Assembly: GCA_035571875.1 (NCBI GenBank)
Contig: DATNBR010000043.1
Span: forward strand, 1 to 64,000
Source: Parafrigoribacterium_A sp035571875
Lineage (GTDB): Bacteria; Actinomycetota; Actinomycetes; Actinomycetales; Microbacteriaceae
Length of the DNA stretch: 64,000 bases
Reading direction: 5' to 3'
Below, one piece after another: positions 1-8,437 of this stretch (positions within the stretch are counted from its first letter, which is position 1; each line of letters opens with the position of its first letter). The position numbers and the translations under genes are program-made. A model generated the notes under the pieces. That model saw nothing but the letters and a program-made list of their open reading frames with translations, searched no databases and was not told where the DNA came from.

Positions 1-609
1 CGCCAGAACTACGCGAACTACGCTCGGTTCAACGTGATACGACCACTGATGGCCGCGTTCAACGCGGATCCTGCCTTCCGTGGCGGCGATTTCCCCAAGG
101 CCTCGGCCGCGATGCTCGGCGGCGAATCGGCCACCGTGCCCTCAGTGATCGGGCAGACTCCCGAGCAGGCCAAGGCGCTGCTGGAGAGCCTGAACTATGC
201 CTACGCTGACGGCGGGCCGGTCGCATCGGCGCTGCCCGCCGGCAGGGTTGCGAGCACGGACCCCGCACCGGGCGCGAAGACGCCGGTCGGCGCCACGGTG
301 ACCGTGTACGTGAGCGACGGCAGTCTCGCGACGACGATGCCGGATGTCGTCGGCAAGAGTCGACACGACGCAACGCAGCTGATCGCGAGCAAGGGCTTCG
401 ACCCGAACAACATCCAGGTGGTGTGGGTGGCGAGCCCCACGTCGACGGACCCGTTGATCCCGGGGCCTGACAAGTGCCAGGTGGTGAGTTCCAACCCGCC
501 AGCCAACGCTGCAGCGTCGAAGGCGGATGCGATCACTCTCAACATCAGCACGGGCCTCAAGAGCGGCGGTCCCCAGTCCACCCAACCGGTCCCGGGCTGT
601 AATCCGTGA
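1..609 (+). CDS. Penicillin-binding protein, C-terminal PASTA region (5' truncated by window)
   Basis: The frame is open from base 1 and ends at a TGA at 607-609, so the gene begins upstream and only the last 202 residues are seen. They contain two PASTA domains, at about residues 48-107 (starts PSVIGQTPEQA, ends VYVSDG) and 114-183 (starts MPDVVGKS), then a short Gly/Pro/Cys tail. PASTA repeats of this kind close the bifunctional class A transglycosylase/transpeptidases of actinobacteria and also Ser/Thr kinases of the PknB type. The preceding residues (RFNVIRPLMAAFNADPAFRG) fit the end of a transpeptidase domain better than a kinase juxtamembrane region. Role: extracytoplasmic peptidoglycan binding. 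The stop overlaps the next gene's GTG by 4 bp. Confidence 0.8.
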   Translation, partial: RQNYANYARFNVIRPLMAAFNADPAFRGGDFPKASAAMLGGESATVPSVIGQTPEQAKALLESLNYAYADGGPVASALPAGRVASTDPAPGAKTPVGATVTVYVSDGSLATTMPDVVGKSRHDATQLIASKGFDPNNIQVVWVASPTSTDPLIPGPDKCQVVSSNPPANAAASKADAITLNISTGLKSGGPQSTQPVPGCNP

Positions 610-1571
610 GTAACGGCTCATCCCGCGCGGCTACCACGGCACTTGCCGCGGTAGCCGCGGCGGGTCTCGCTGCGCTGGCCTGGGGCACGCTGGTCGAGCG
701 CAACAGGTTCACGCTGCGGCGTGAGACGGTTCCGGTCCTGGAGCCTGGCGCCCGTCCGCTCACCGTGCTGCATCTCTCCGACCTGCACATGGCCCCGTGG
801 CAGCGGGCGAAGCAGGAGTGGATCCGGAGCCTCGCGGTCTACGAGCCGGACCTCGTGATCGACACCGGCGACAACGTGGGCCACGAGCGTGGGATCGAGG
901 GAGTCGAATACGCCCTCGAACCGTTTCGCGGCATCCCGGGCGTCTTCGTCAACGGGTCGAACGACTATCACGGGCCGGTGTTGAAGAACCCGTTCACCTA
1001 CTTCACCGGGCCCTCGGAGAAGCACCACGAGCCGGAGAACCTCGACACCCACCGCATGGAGTCGTTCTTCGAATCACTCGGCTGGCTGAATCTCAACAAC
1101 ACGGCCAGGGCGATGTCGATCAAGGGCTCGCGGCTCGAGTTCGTGGGCGTGAACGACGCGCACATCGGCTGGGCGAAGCTCGAGGCATTGCCCGGTGCGA
1201 TGGACGACATGCGGGAGAACGTCGGCTGGCAGGATGAGCAGGGCGGACCAGACCCGGTGACCATCGGCCTCAGCCACGCCCCGTACCAGGTCGTGCTGAA
1301 CTCGCTCATCAACCACGGGGCGGAGATGATCTTCTCCGGGCACACGCACGGCGGCCAGGTCTGCGTGCCCGGCTACGGCGCTCTCGTCACCAATTGCGAC
1401 ATCCCACGGGAGCAGGTGCGCGGCCTCAGCGTGTGGCGGCACGGCCGTCGCTCGGCCTACCTCAACGTCTCGGCGGGACTCGGAACCTCGATCTATGCAC
1501 CGGTTCGCTTCGCCTGCCCGCCCGAAGCGACCCTGCTGACATTCATCGGTCGAGATATCAGCTATTCTTGA
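606..1571 (+). CDS. Metallophosphoesterase (YkuE-like)
   Basis: 321 residues. An N-terminal hydrophobic segment (about residues 6-26) would anchor the protein or export it. The calcineurin-type motifs are in order: LSDLHM (D-x-H), DTGDNVGH, NGSNDYHGP (a variant of the GNHD/E motif), LSHAPY and FSGHTHGGQ. They form a two-metal phosphoesterase centre; the substrate is unknown, and YkuE-type enzymes have been linked to cell envelope phosphoesters. The GTG start overlaps the upstream PBP stop (GTGA), so the two are translationally coupled, which supports an envelope role. Confidence 0.88.
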   Translation: MSNGSSRAATTALAAVAAAGLAALAWGTLVERNRFTLRRETVPVLEPGARPLTVLHLSDLHMAPWQRAKQEWIRSLAVYEPDLVIDTGDNVGHERGIEGVEYALEPFRGIPGVFVNGSNDYHGPVLKNPFTYFTGPSEKHHEPENLDTHRMESFFESLGWLNLNNTARAMSIKGSRLEFVGVNDAHIGWAKLEALPGAMDDMRENVGWQDEQGGPDPVTIGLSHAPYQVVLNSLINHGAEMIFSGHTHGGQVCVPGYGALVTNCDIPREQVRGLSVWRHGRRSAYLNVSAGLGTSIYAPVRFACPPEATLLTFIGRDISYS

Positions 1572-1628
1572 TGAGGTTTCGGATGCGTCGCAGGATGCGT
1601 CCGAGGCAGGTCCTGGAAACAGGGCGAT

Positions 1629-1702
<74 letters not shown>

Positions 1703-1708
1703 CACATG

Positions 1709-1740
1709 AAATGCCCTCACTATCACGGTGGGGGCATTTT
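1709..1740 (+). terminator. Rho-independent terminator after tRNA-Pro
   Basis: A 12-bp stem, AAATGCCCTCAC (1709-1720) against GTGGGGGCATTT (1728-1739), with one G-U pair, a 7-nt loop and a run of T at the end. It lies 6 nt after the tRNA and would end its transcript. The following stretch to 1949 has no gene that I can support. Confidence 0.8.
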
Positions 1741-1949
1741 CTCGTCCTGACGGGCAGATTCACAGTATTGGGCCCGTGGGTCGCTCACCCCCTTGTTTTG
1801 GGGGTTTTCGATGCCTCCGGCGGCTTGCTCGGCGACCGCGTCGCTTGCTAGTTCCGCATAAGGATGCTAATTCTCAGAGAGGAGAGCTCAGCAGCTGGCC
1901 ACATCGCCTTGGCGTTGCCAGTCCTTTCCCACAGGTTCGGGGGAACAGC

Positions 1950-2900
1950 ATGCGCGGTCCACATACCCATCGTTCTGCTCGATTCGCGGCGCGCGCCGCC
2001 ACGGCTTTGGCGATCGGAGTGGCCTTGACCGTCTTCGCCGGCGCTGGCGCCAACGCCGTGAGCCCCACCCCGGTGGATCTCGGAAGCGCCACGAGCTTCG
2101 CGGTTCTCGCTGGGACCGAAGTCACGAACACCTTGACGAGCACGATCAGTGGGGACGTCGGAGTGAGCCCCGGGTCGTCGGCTCCCGGATTTCCTCCCGG
2201 CATCATCGTGAACGGCAACCTGCACGTCAACGACATCCCGGCTGCGAGCGCTCAAGCCGCTCTCGGGACCGCCTACGACGATGCCGCCCTCGCCACTCCA
2301 CCCACGAGCAGCGGTCTCACGGACCTCGCGGGAATGACACTCGTGCCCGGAATCTACGCCGGTGGGGCGCTCGGAAACACGGGCACCCTGACCCTCGACG
2401 CGCAAGGCGATCCGAATGCCGTCTGGATATTCCAGGCCAGCAGCAGTCTCATCACGGATTCAGCCAGCGTCGTCGACTTCGTGAACGGCGTCGGCAGCGC
2501 GTGTAACGTCTTCTGGCAGGTGACGAGTTCAGCAACTCTAGGGTCGAACTCGAGCTTCCTCGGTACGATCATGGCCCTCACGTCGATCTCCGCGAACACC
2601 GGTGCCACCGTGCAGGGTCGCCTCCTGGCGCGAAATGGCGCGGTCAGCCTCCAGGGGAACACCATCACCGTTCCCGCGGCCTGCGCCGGGACCATCGCAC
2701 CCGGCGGCACCAAGACCTCGCCTGTCGTCGGCACGGGCACGGGCACCGTTGCGGCGCCGGCGCCAGAACTGGCCGCAACAGGAGCGAACCCGACGGGTGG
2801 CCTGCTGTTCGGTGGGCTGCTCGTGGCGAGCGCGGCAGCGATGCTCCTCCTGGGCCGTCGTCGCGATCAGGAGAAGTCGGCGTCGGGGCCCGAACTGTAA
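1950..2900 (+). CDS. DUF3494 (ice-binding-like) cell-wall protein with LAATG sorting signal
   Basis: 316 residues. The ATG at 1950 follows GGGG and starts a good signal peptide (Arg-rich n-region, ATALAIGVALTVFAGA core, cleavage after GANA). From about residue 40 the mature part shows the DUF3494 pattern: VDLGSATSFAVLAGTEVTN, TISGDVGVSPGS, LTLDAQGDPNAVWIFQ, and a late CNVFWQVTSSATLGSNSSFLGTI with N-V-F-W-Q-V. This is the beta-solenoid fold of microbial ice-binding proteins. The C-terminus has a Pro/Thr-rich spacer, LAATG, a hydrophobic helix and GRRRDQ, a class E type sortase signal. Expected location: wall-anchored outside the cell. Many DUF3494 proteins have not been tested for ice binding. 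The 3' end overlaps tdk tail to tail by 34 bp. Confidence 0.87.
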   Translation: MRGPHTHRSARFAARAATALAIGVALTVFAGAGANAVSPTPVDLGSATSFAVLAGTEVTNTLTSTISGDVGVSPGSSAPGFPPGIIVNGNLHVNDIPAASAQAALGTAYDDAALATPPTSSGLTDLAGMTLVPGIYAGGALGNTGTLTLDAQGDPNAVWIFQASSSLITDSASVVDFVNGVGSACNVFWQVTSSATLGSNSSFLGTIMALTSISANTGATVQGRLLARNGAVSLQGNTITVPAACAGTIAPGGTKTSPVVGTGTGTVAAPAPELAATGANPTGGLLFGGLLVASAAAMLLLGRRRDQEKSASGPEL

Positions 2901-3544
2901 GCGTTCTCCGGGGCGTCGACGAGCATCCGACGGCGACCGCTGCCGAGCACGCCGCCGCTCTCTTCGAGATAGCAGGAGCCGCAGAGGGACTCGTAGGTGA
3001 CGTCCACCCCATCGATGGCGACCTGGTCGCCATCGAAGATGAAGCGGTCGCCGATCTTGCGCGCGTTGAACACTGCCTTGCGACCGCAGCGGCAGATCGT
3101 CTTGAGCTCCTCGATGGAGTGCGCGATCTCGAGCAGCCGTCTGCTGCCGGGGAAGGCCACGGTCTGGAAGTCGGTGCGGATGCCGTACGCGAGCACGGGC
3201 ACGTTCTCCTCGATGGCAATGCGGAGCAGGTCGTCGACCTGAGTCTCGGAGAGGAACTGGGCCTCGTCGATGAGCAGGCAGCTCACCTCGAGACCGGTCT
3301 CGCGGCGCACCCGCTCGCGCTGCTTGGCGAACTCGAGCTGCACATCCGCCTCTGGCTCGAGCACGAAATCGACCTCGCGGCTCACGCCCAGGCGTGACAC
3401 GATCGCCGAATCGCCCTTGGTATCGACCTGCGGCTTCGCGAGGAGGACCTGCTGGCCACGCTCCTCATAGTTGAATGCCGCCTGGAGCATGTTGGTGCTC
3501 TTGCCGCTGTTCATCGCTCCATAGCGAAAGTAAAGCTTGGCCAC
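2867..3544 (-). CDS. tdk: Thymidine kinase
   Basis: 225 residues, type II thymidine kinase (ATP + thymidine to dTMP, salvage). The P-loop is GAMNSGKST near residue 10. The catalytic/Walker B region is LIDEAQFLSETQVDDL, and the lasso domain has four zinc-ligand cysteines (TICRCGRKA and SLCGSCYLEE). The GTG start overlaps the last base of the upstream response-regulator stop (TAGTG), so it is co-transcribed with the sensor operon. Confidence 0.93.
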   Translation of the reverse strand: MAKLYFRYGAMNSGKSTNMLQAAFNYEERGQQVLLAKPQVDTKGDSAIVSRLGVSREVDFVLEPEADVQLEFAKQRERVRRETGLEVSCLLIDEAQFLSETQVDDLLRIAIEENVPVLAYGIRTDFQTVAFPGSRRLLEIAHSIEELKTICRCGRKAVFNARKIGDRFIFDGDQVAIDGVDVTYESLCGSCYLEESGGVLGSGRRRMLVDAPENAYSSGPDADFS

Positions 3545-4221
3545 TACTGCAGGTATCCGTCCTCGGCTGCCCTGCGGATGAGATCCGCTTTCTTGCTTGC
3601 CGGTCTGTTGGCTTTGGCGTATTTCTCGCGCACGCGGCGAAGGTAGGTCTTCGCCGTCTCGTACTGCACGTTCATCTGCCTGGCGACCTCGATGGTGCTC
3701 GAACCCGCCACGTACAGCCTAAGTGCGTCGGCCTCCCCCGGGCTGAGTTTGGGGCGCGACTCGGTCGTAGCTCCCACGGGCAGCGGACGCCAGTCCTTCT
3801 GCAGCTCCGCCCCCGACTCGACGCCCATCACCTTGCGGGCGGCGTCCATCACCTCGCGCATCGGCATCGATTTCGACAGGAACACGGATGCGCCCGCCGC
3901 AAGCGCGCGGTCGCGGGCCTCGCGCGTGTCCAGACTGCTCAGCACGATGACCTTCGCGCCTGCCGCGCGGCAGGTGCGCACGCGCGCCTCGATCGAGACC
4001 GGCTCCTTCAGCTGGAAGTCGATGAAGACGAGTTCGGTCGGGAAGTTGTTGCTGTGCACGAGCTGCAGCCAGGTGTTCGCGCTCAACACCAGTTCGAAGT
4101 CCGGTGCGTTGGCGTTGATCCAGCTGCTCAGCGTGTCGAGCAGCACCTCGTGATCGTCGAGAAGTGCGAGACGGATGCGGTGGCCGACCTCCGCGTCCGT
4201 GGTGCTAGCGCTGCTGCTCAT
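3544..4221 (-). CDS. LuxR/NarL-type response regulator
   Basis: 225 residues. The N-terminal receiver domain has a complete acidic pocket: D22/D23 (LLDDHE), phosphoacceptor D68 (LVFIDFQ), S95 (VIVLSS) and K117 (VFLSK). From about residue 150 it has an HTH of the LuxR class (LSPGEADALRLYVAGSSTIEVARQMN, then YETAKTYLRRVREKY). It is presumably phosphorylated by the histidine kinase two genes upstream and binds DNA as a dimer. Its ATG overlaps the end of the membrane partner gene by 17 bp, and tdk follows with 1-bp overlap. The regulated genes are unknown. Confidence 0.9.
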   Translation of the reverse strand: MSSSASTTDAEVGHRIRLALLDDHEVLLDTLSSWINANAPDFELVLSANTWLQLVHSNNFPTELVFIDFQLKEPVSIEARVRTCRAAGAKVIVLSSLDTREARDRALAAGASVFLSKSMPMREVMDAARKVMGVESGAELQKDWRPLPVGATTESRPKLSPGEADALRLYVAGSSTIEVARQMNVQYETAKTYLRRVREKYAKANRPASKKADLIRRAAEDGYLQ

Positions 4222-5365
4222 ACGACATCCTTATCTCCAGCTTCGACTGGTTCAGTTCAACGTGCAGTTCACAAAAGACGACTCGCATGACGGCGAGGTA
4301 GGGGGCGAGGGCGCTTCGCATGGCGAAGTCGGAACCATCCACGGTGGCGGTGAGAGTGCCCCGACAACGGCCGTTGACCCGCTCGAACTCGATGCGCAGA
4401 CTCTCGCGCTCGAACACCGGCTCGTCGAACAGCGCGACGAGGAACGCCCGGAGCGCGGTGCGCTGATCGGTCGTGATCATGGGGGCGAGCCGTTGCGGGT
4501 CGTTCACGAAACCGGAGATCCGCTCGCCGCGGCCGTGCAGCGCCTGCTCCACAACCTGTTCGAGCCAGCTGCGATCCGCCTCTGCCACCATGAGGGCCCG
4601 GATGGAGTCGGCAATGGAGGCCGCCCGCTCGCGGTCGGTGACCGTCACCTCACCGCGTGCGAGAACATCCGCGAAGAAGGGCAGCACGTCCTTGTTGAGG
4701 ATCGTGACCCTGTCTTGCTGCACAGATCGCGCGATTCCGGCCTGCATCTGTTTTGTGAGCTTCTTCGCCGCTTCTTCCGCACGCCGATGCCAGCGTTCGA
4801 GAGAGGTGATGAAGCTCGAGGAGAACATCGCGGCGCCGAAGCACATCGCGAGCATCGGGGTGACGGCAGCCACGACGAACGCGACCGAGGGTGCCCGCGC
4901 CGCGAGCATCGGCGCTTCGAGCAGCGTCAGGAAGCCGAGGTAGATCGCCACGAGCACGCCCGCGCCCGCGAGTTCCCTGCTCGGCCGGTACGACGAGAGG
5001 GCGAGCAGGAGGATGCCGATCGAGACCGGTGCCCAGTCGTCGTGGATGAAGCGATTAGCTCCCCAGGATGCCGAGACCGAGAGCGTCGCGGCTCCGAGCG
5101 CGAACAACTGAACGAGCAGGTGCGTCCTCGCCGACAGCGGCGCCTGCAGGGAACTCGACTGCGCGATGACGAGTGCGCAGGCGACGCCTAGCAGCACAAG
5201 CGCGAGCAGGCCCGTCACCGGATGCTCGAGGTGCTCCGGTACCAGGACTGTCACGAGCACCGCGTAGACGAAGGAGGCGACCGCCGCAGCGATCGTGACG
5301 GGGCGCATCCCGGTCGCGCCGGCCGGGTCGAGCTGCTGCCTGGTGCGTTCGCGTTTGACGATCAT
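4205..5365 (-). CDS. Membrane protein resembling a degenerate histidine kinase
   Basis: 386 residues from the ATG at 5365, which overlaps the kinase stop (ATGA). About residues 20-180 are hydrophobic with roughly five or six membrane helices. A helical stretch follows (SLERWHRRAEEAAKKLTKQMQAG), then a C-terminal domain of about 150 residues whose end (LHVELNQSKLEIRMSYEQ) resembles the last strands of a GHKL ATPase. No H-box histidine, N-box, DxGxG or G2 box is recognisable. Its place between a complete kinase and a complete response regulator suggests a pseudokinase or sensor partner of that pair. The fold assignment is inference; only the membrane topology and position are plain. Confidence 0.6.
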   Translation of the reverse strand: MIVKRERTRQQLDPAGATGMRPVTIAAAVASFVYAVLVTVLVPEHLEHPVTGLLALVLLGVACALVIAQSSSLQAPLSARTHLLVQLFALGAATLSVSASWGANRFIHDDWAPVSIGILLLALSSYRPSRELAGAGVLVAIYLGFLTLLEAPMLAARAPSVAFVVAAVTPMLAMCFGAAMFSSSFITSLERWHRRAEEAAKKLTKQMQAGIARSVQQDRVTILNKDVLPFFADVLARGEVTVTDRERAASIADSIRALMVAEADRSWLEQVVEQALHGRGERISGFVNDPQRLAPMITTDQRTALRAFLVALFDEPVFERESLRIEFERVNGRCRGTLTATVDGSDFAMRSALAPYLAVMRVVFCELHVELNQSKLEIRMSYEQQR

Positions 5366-6576
5366 GCCGGTTCCTCCGACACCTCTGAGGCGACATCCAC
5401 CGGCACCCTGATCATGATCGAGGTGCCTCTGCCCGGCGTCGACCACACCTGTACGGTTCCCTCTATGGCCTCGATCCTGCGGCGCACGGAATTGCGGAGA
5501 CCCAGCCGGTCTGCGCCGGTCTCGGCCTCCATGAATCCCTTGCCGGTGTCGACGACCATGACCGAGACATCCGATTCTGAGCCGTAGACCGCGACCTCGG
5601 CCTGCGTGGTTCCCGAGTGCTTGAGCACGTTGACGAGACACTGCTTGACCGCGAGCCCCAGGGCGACGGAGCTCTCTTGGTCTAGCCTGGCCACGGCCGC
5701 GAGGTCGCCCGTCGACTCCACTTCGAGCCCCATCAGTCGGCTCTCCTGGATGGCCGCGTACAGGCCGCTGGCACGCCAGTCCGTGCGCGCCTTGGCGTCC
5801 ACGGCGGCGGAGCCCTCGCTCAACCACTCCTCGCCGATGAGAATCTCGAGGTCGCGCTCCATCTGCGATTGCAAGGAGGCGTGGAGCGGGCCGGGGTCGG
5901 AGTTCGCGATCGCGGCCAGGTGGCTCAGGAGCGTGTCGTGCATGAGCGCCGCGGCCTTGGCCTCGATGCGATAGCGGAGAGCGTCGATCTGCTCGTCGCG
6001 CGCCGCACGATGAAGTCGCGGCTGCGTGCGCCAGGAGCTGCGGCGGCCCACGTCGACGAGCACGAGGATGGCGAGGGTCGCCACGAGAGTGAGGAACGTC
6101 ATGGGGTCGAAGCCGAGCGGCCTGCCCGACTGGAGGATGGCGACTCCCACCGCGAACTCGGCGATGAGATACCCCGCGGTCGCCCAGAGCACGCCCGCGA
6201 GGAGGCCTGCACCCGAGCCACCGACCATGATCAGGGCGATTTTCGGAAGGGTCGTGGAGAACGCGTCGACTTCGAGAATTGGCATCGTCTGCGAGGAGAA
6301 CGTGATGGCGTACCAGTAGACGCCCGCGCCGCCGACGATGAGGTAGCTCGCCGAGGAGAAGCTCGTGCGCGAACGGTCGTTGAGCCAGAGCAGGAAGACG
6401 ACGGGCACGAGCGCGAGGGCGGCGGGCCAGAGCACGGCGTCGAAGTCGCTCCACTGAAAGACGAGCACCACGAGCAGCGAGCCGGCGAGGCAGGTCAGTG
6501 CGACAGCGTGCTGACCGCGGGCGAAAGCGCGGCTCAGAGCTTGCGGCGCGAGATGAGCGGGAATACCGAGTGACAT
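5362..6576 (-). CDS. Sensor histidine kinase (HisKA_3/NarX-DesK class)
   Basis: 404 residues. The ATG at 6576 is preceded by GGAGGGGGAG, a strong ribosome binding site. Residues ~20-175 form about five or six membrane helices with no large extracytoplasmic loop. The dimerisation helix carries the phosphoacceptor H213 in LMHDTLLSHL. The ATPase domain has an N-box (CLVNVLKHSG), G1 (DTGKGF) and G2 (GLRNSVRRR), ending with GRGTSIMIRVP. First gene of the operon kinase, degenerate partner, response regulator, tdk. The intramembrane-type sensor suggests detection of a membrane or envelope state; the signal is unknown. Confidence 0.9.
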   Translation of the reverse strand: MSLGIPAHLAPQALSRAFARGQHAVALTCLAGSLLVVLVFQWSDFDAVLWPAALALVPVVFLLWLNDRSRTSFSSASYLIVGGAGVYWYAITFSSQTMPILEVDAFSTTLPKIALIMVGGSGAGLLAGVLWATAGYLIAEFAVGVAILQSGRPLGFDPMTFLTLVATLAILVLVDVGRRSSWRTQPRLHRAARDEQIDALRYRIEAKAAALMHDTLLSHLAAIANSDPGPLHASLQSQMERDLEILIGEEWLSEGSAAVDAKARTDWRASGLYAAIQESRLMGLEVESTGDLAAVARLDQESSVALGLAVKQCLVNVLKHSGTTQAEVAVYGSESDVSVMVVDTGKGFMEAETGADRLGLRNSVRRRIEAIEGTVQVWSTPGRGTSIMIRVPVDVASEVSEEPA

Positions 6577-6776
6577 GGACTCCCCCTCCAGCTCTCGTGG
6601 GGAAAGTATGGCATCGTTTGCGGCGACGACGTACCCCGATTTACGCACGGATCTCGCGTCTTCCCCGGATTCTCGCGGTTTTTGTGCCCCATTACCCCCG
6701 AACTGAGGGTATGGATGCGTGCGCATGCGCCCGCGAGTACGGCACGTGTGCTGGGTGAGACGGGTGCGCTCGGGTC

Positions 6777-8378
6777 CTAGAAGAGGGTCGGTGCGCGCGA
6801 GAGACCTGGCGCGGTGGGCAGCTCCTCGGCGATGAGGGAGCGCGGGGCGCTGCCGTCGGTGGGAGGCGTCGACCTGCCGAGCGCGGAGGAGCGCACGGCA
6901 CCGGTTGCGGGGTCGGCGCGCCCACGCTCCAGACCGTGACTGCGGATGAGCGGCTTGATCTTCGCGGCCAGCCACTGGCGGTACTCCTTGGGTGCGTATG
7001 CGCCACCCGCGTACAGCTGCCGGTAGCGAGCAACAAGCTCGGGGTGCGCTTCGGCCAGCCAGAGCATGAACCACTCCTTGACACCGGGGCGAAGATGGAG
7101 CGCGGTGTACAGGACCGACGCGGCCCCGGCATCCCGAATCTGCCGCAGAGCGTTGTCGAGGTGGGCCCGGGTGTCGGTGAGGTAGGGGAGGATCGGCATC
7201 ATGAAGACGGAGCAGCCCAGTCCGTGCTCTCGAGCGGCGGTGACGGTGGCCAGGCGCGCCGCGGTGGTCGGGGTGCCCGGCTCGACCGACTGCTGCAACT
7301 CGTCGTCGTAGATGGCAATCGACATGGCGAGGTCGACGGGCACGAGTTCGCTCGCCTCAGCGAGCAGCGGCAGGTCACGCCGCAGCAGAGTGCCCTTGGT
7401 GAGGATGCTGAACGGCGTGCCGCTGTCGGCGAGCGCCGCGATGATGCCGGGCATCAGTCGGTAGCGACCCTCGGCCCGCTGATACGGGTCTGTGTTGGTG
7501 CCGAGGGCGACCGGATGCTTCGCCCAGTTCGGCTTCGCGAGTTCCTTCGCGAGAACCTCGGCCACGTTGACCTTGACGATGATCTCGCTGTCGAAGTCTT
7601 TGCCCGCGTCGAGCTCGAGGTAGCGGTGGGTGGGGCGGGCGAAGCAATTGTGGCTGATCACACCGTTGGCGATGAAGTCGCCGGTGCCGGTTGTGATGTC
7701 GATCATGTCCATGTCTTCGCCGAGGTCGTCGACAGAGACGACCTCGAGTCGCGCGTTCGACTTCACCGCAAGCCCATCCATGTTCACCTTGCGAGAGATG
7801 GCGGGCCCGTGGTCGATCTCCTTGAGACCGGTCGCGCCGAATCCCATGAGCGTGTTTCGTGGGGTGAGATAAGGGCGAGTATCCGGTCCGCTTGTCGCTC
7901 CGATGACATGCTTCCAACCGCTATTCGACAGGAACCGATGGTCGCCGCTCGCGACGATCGTGGTGCCGTCGGCGAGAGTGACGCGATATCCGCGCTTTCG
8001 CGTATTCCAGGCTGCGTGAACGGTCGTGCGTACGTAACGGCGATATGCGCCCCGCACCTCGGTGCCATAGATTTCGTCCCCGACGCGGACCTCCCGCAAC
8101 GGCTTCTGGCGCCCATCCGCCATCAGGATGAGCGTTTCGGGGCCAAGGCAATAGGCACACGCATGGCTGCACCCGCGGTAGGGGTTGATGGTCCAACCGA
8201 AGGGCATCGCGTTGCTCGAGCCGGGCACGTGGTTGAGCGCGCTCTTCGCGAGCACCTCGTGGAACGTGATTCCGGCGAATTCGGGCGTTGTGACCGAGCG
8301 GACGAAGGTGGAGAGCTTCGCGAGGCCCGGCAGCGCGGAGGGCTGCTCCGCCGCCAGCTCCTGCCCGCTCCACCTCAT
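6777..8378 (-). CDS. Rv2578c-family radical SAM protein, interrupted by an in-frame intein
   Basis: 533 residues from the ATG at 8378 (MRWSGQEL, the usual family N-terminus). The radical SAM signature CxxxCxxC is read as C70, C74 and then the junction residue. After removal of residues 77-244 the exteins join as ..CSHACAY-CFARPTHRY.., restoring the third cluster cysteine. The mature enzyme would be about 365 residues. It has the rest of the SAM barrel (VALGTNTDPYQRAEGRYRLM, FSILTKGTLLRRD) and is related to spore-photoproduct-lyase-like radical SAM proteins, whose substrate is not established. A start at 8441 is possible in frame, but it would put the perfect LexA box inside the coding sequence, so I prefer 8378. 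Confidence 0.9.
   Translation of the reverse strand: MRWSGQELAAEQPSALPGLAKLSTFVRSVTTPEFAGITFHEVLAKSALNHVPGSSNAMPFGWTINPYRGCSHACAYCLGPETLILMADGRQKPLREVRVGDEIYGTEVRGAYRRYVRTTVHAAWNTRKRGYRVTLADGTTIVASGDHRFLSNSGWKHVIGATSGPDTRPYLTPRNTLMGFGATGLKEIDHGPAISRKVNMDGLAVKSNARLEVVSVDDLGEDMDMIDITTGTGDFIANGVISHNCFARPTHRYLELDAGKDFDSEIIVKVNVAEVLAKELAKPNWAKHPVALGTNTDPYQRAEGRYRLMPGIIAALADSGTPFSILTKGTLLRRDLPLLAEASELVPVDLAMSIAIYDDELQQSVEPGTPTTAARLATVTAAREHGLGCSVFMMPILPYLTDTRAHLDNALRQIRDAGAASVLYTALHLRPGVKEWFMLWLAEAHPELVARYRQLYAGGAYAPKEYRQWLAAKIKPLIRSHGLERGRADPATGAVRSSALGRSTPPTDGSAPRSLIAEELPTAPGLSRAPTLF
7647..8150 (-). other. Mini-intein inside the radical SAM gene
   Basis: 168 codons (residues 77-244 of the host protein). 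Block A starts CLGPETLILMADG (nucleophile Cys1). Block B is LADGTTIVASGDHRFL, with Ser-x-x-His in place of the more usual Thr-x-x-His. Block F is MIDITTGTGDFIANG, with G-D where many inteins have H-N. Block G ends VISHN, followed by Cys+1. All splice-critical residues (Cys1, block B His, penultimate His, terminal Asn, Cys+1) are present, so it should splice. At 168 aa there is no room for a LAGLIDADG homing endonuclease, so it cannot home by itself. Inteins at this cluster cysteine are known in Rv2578c-family proteins. Confidence 0.9.
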
Positions 8379-8386
8379 CCCGTTAG

Positions 8387-8402
8387 TCGAACATACGTTC
8401 GA
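8387..8402. promoter_or_regulatory. LexA (SOS) box
   Basis: TCGAACATACGTTCGA is an exact match to the actinobacterial LexA operator (TCGAAC-N4-GTTCGA), palindromic in both arms. It lies 8 bp upstream of the radical SAM ATG, where bound LexA would block transcription start or elongation. It predicts DNA-damage induction of that gene. Confidence 0.88.
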
Positions 8403-8437
8403 ATCTCTGTCAAGGCTGCCGCGCCACGCGACCCCCT

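Noticed and set aside
5366..6454. Extension of the degenerate kinase upstream into the histidine kinase gene
   Set aside because: The extra 360 residues are Arg-rich shadow sequence of the kinase in another frame; the ATG at 5365 overlaps the kinase stop as ATGA.
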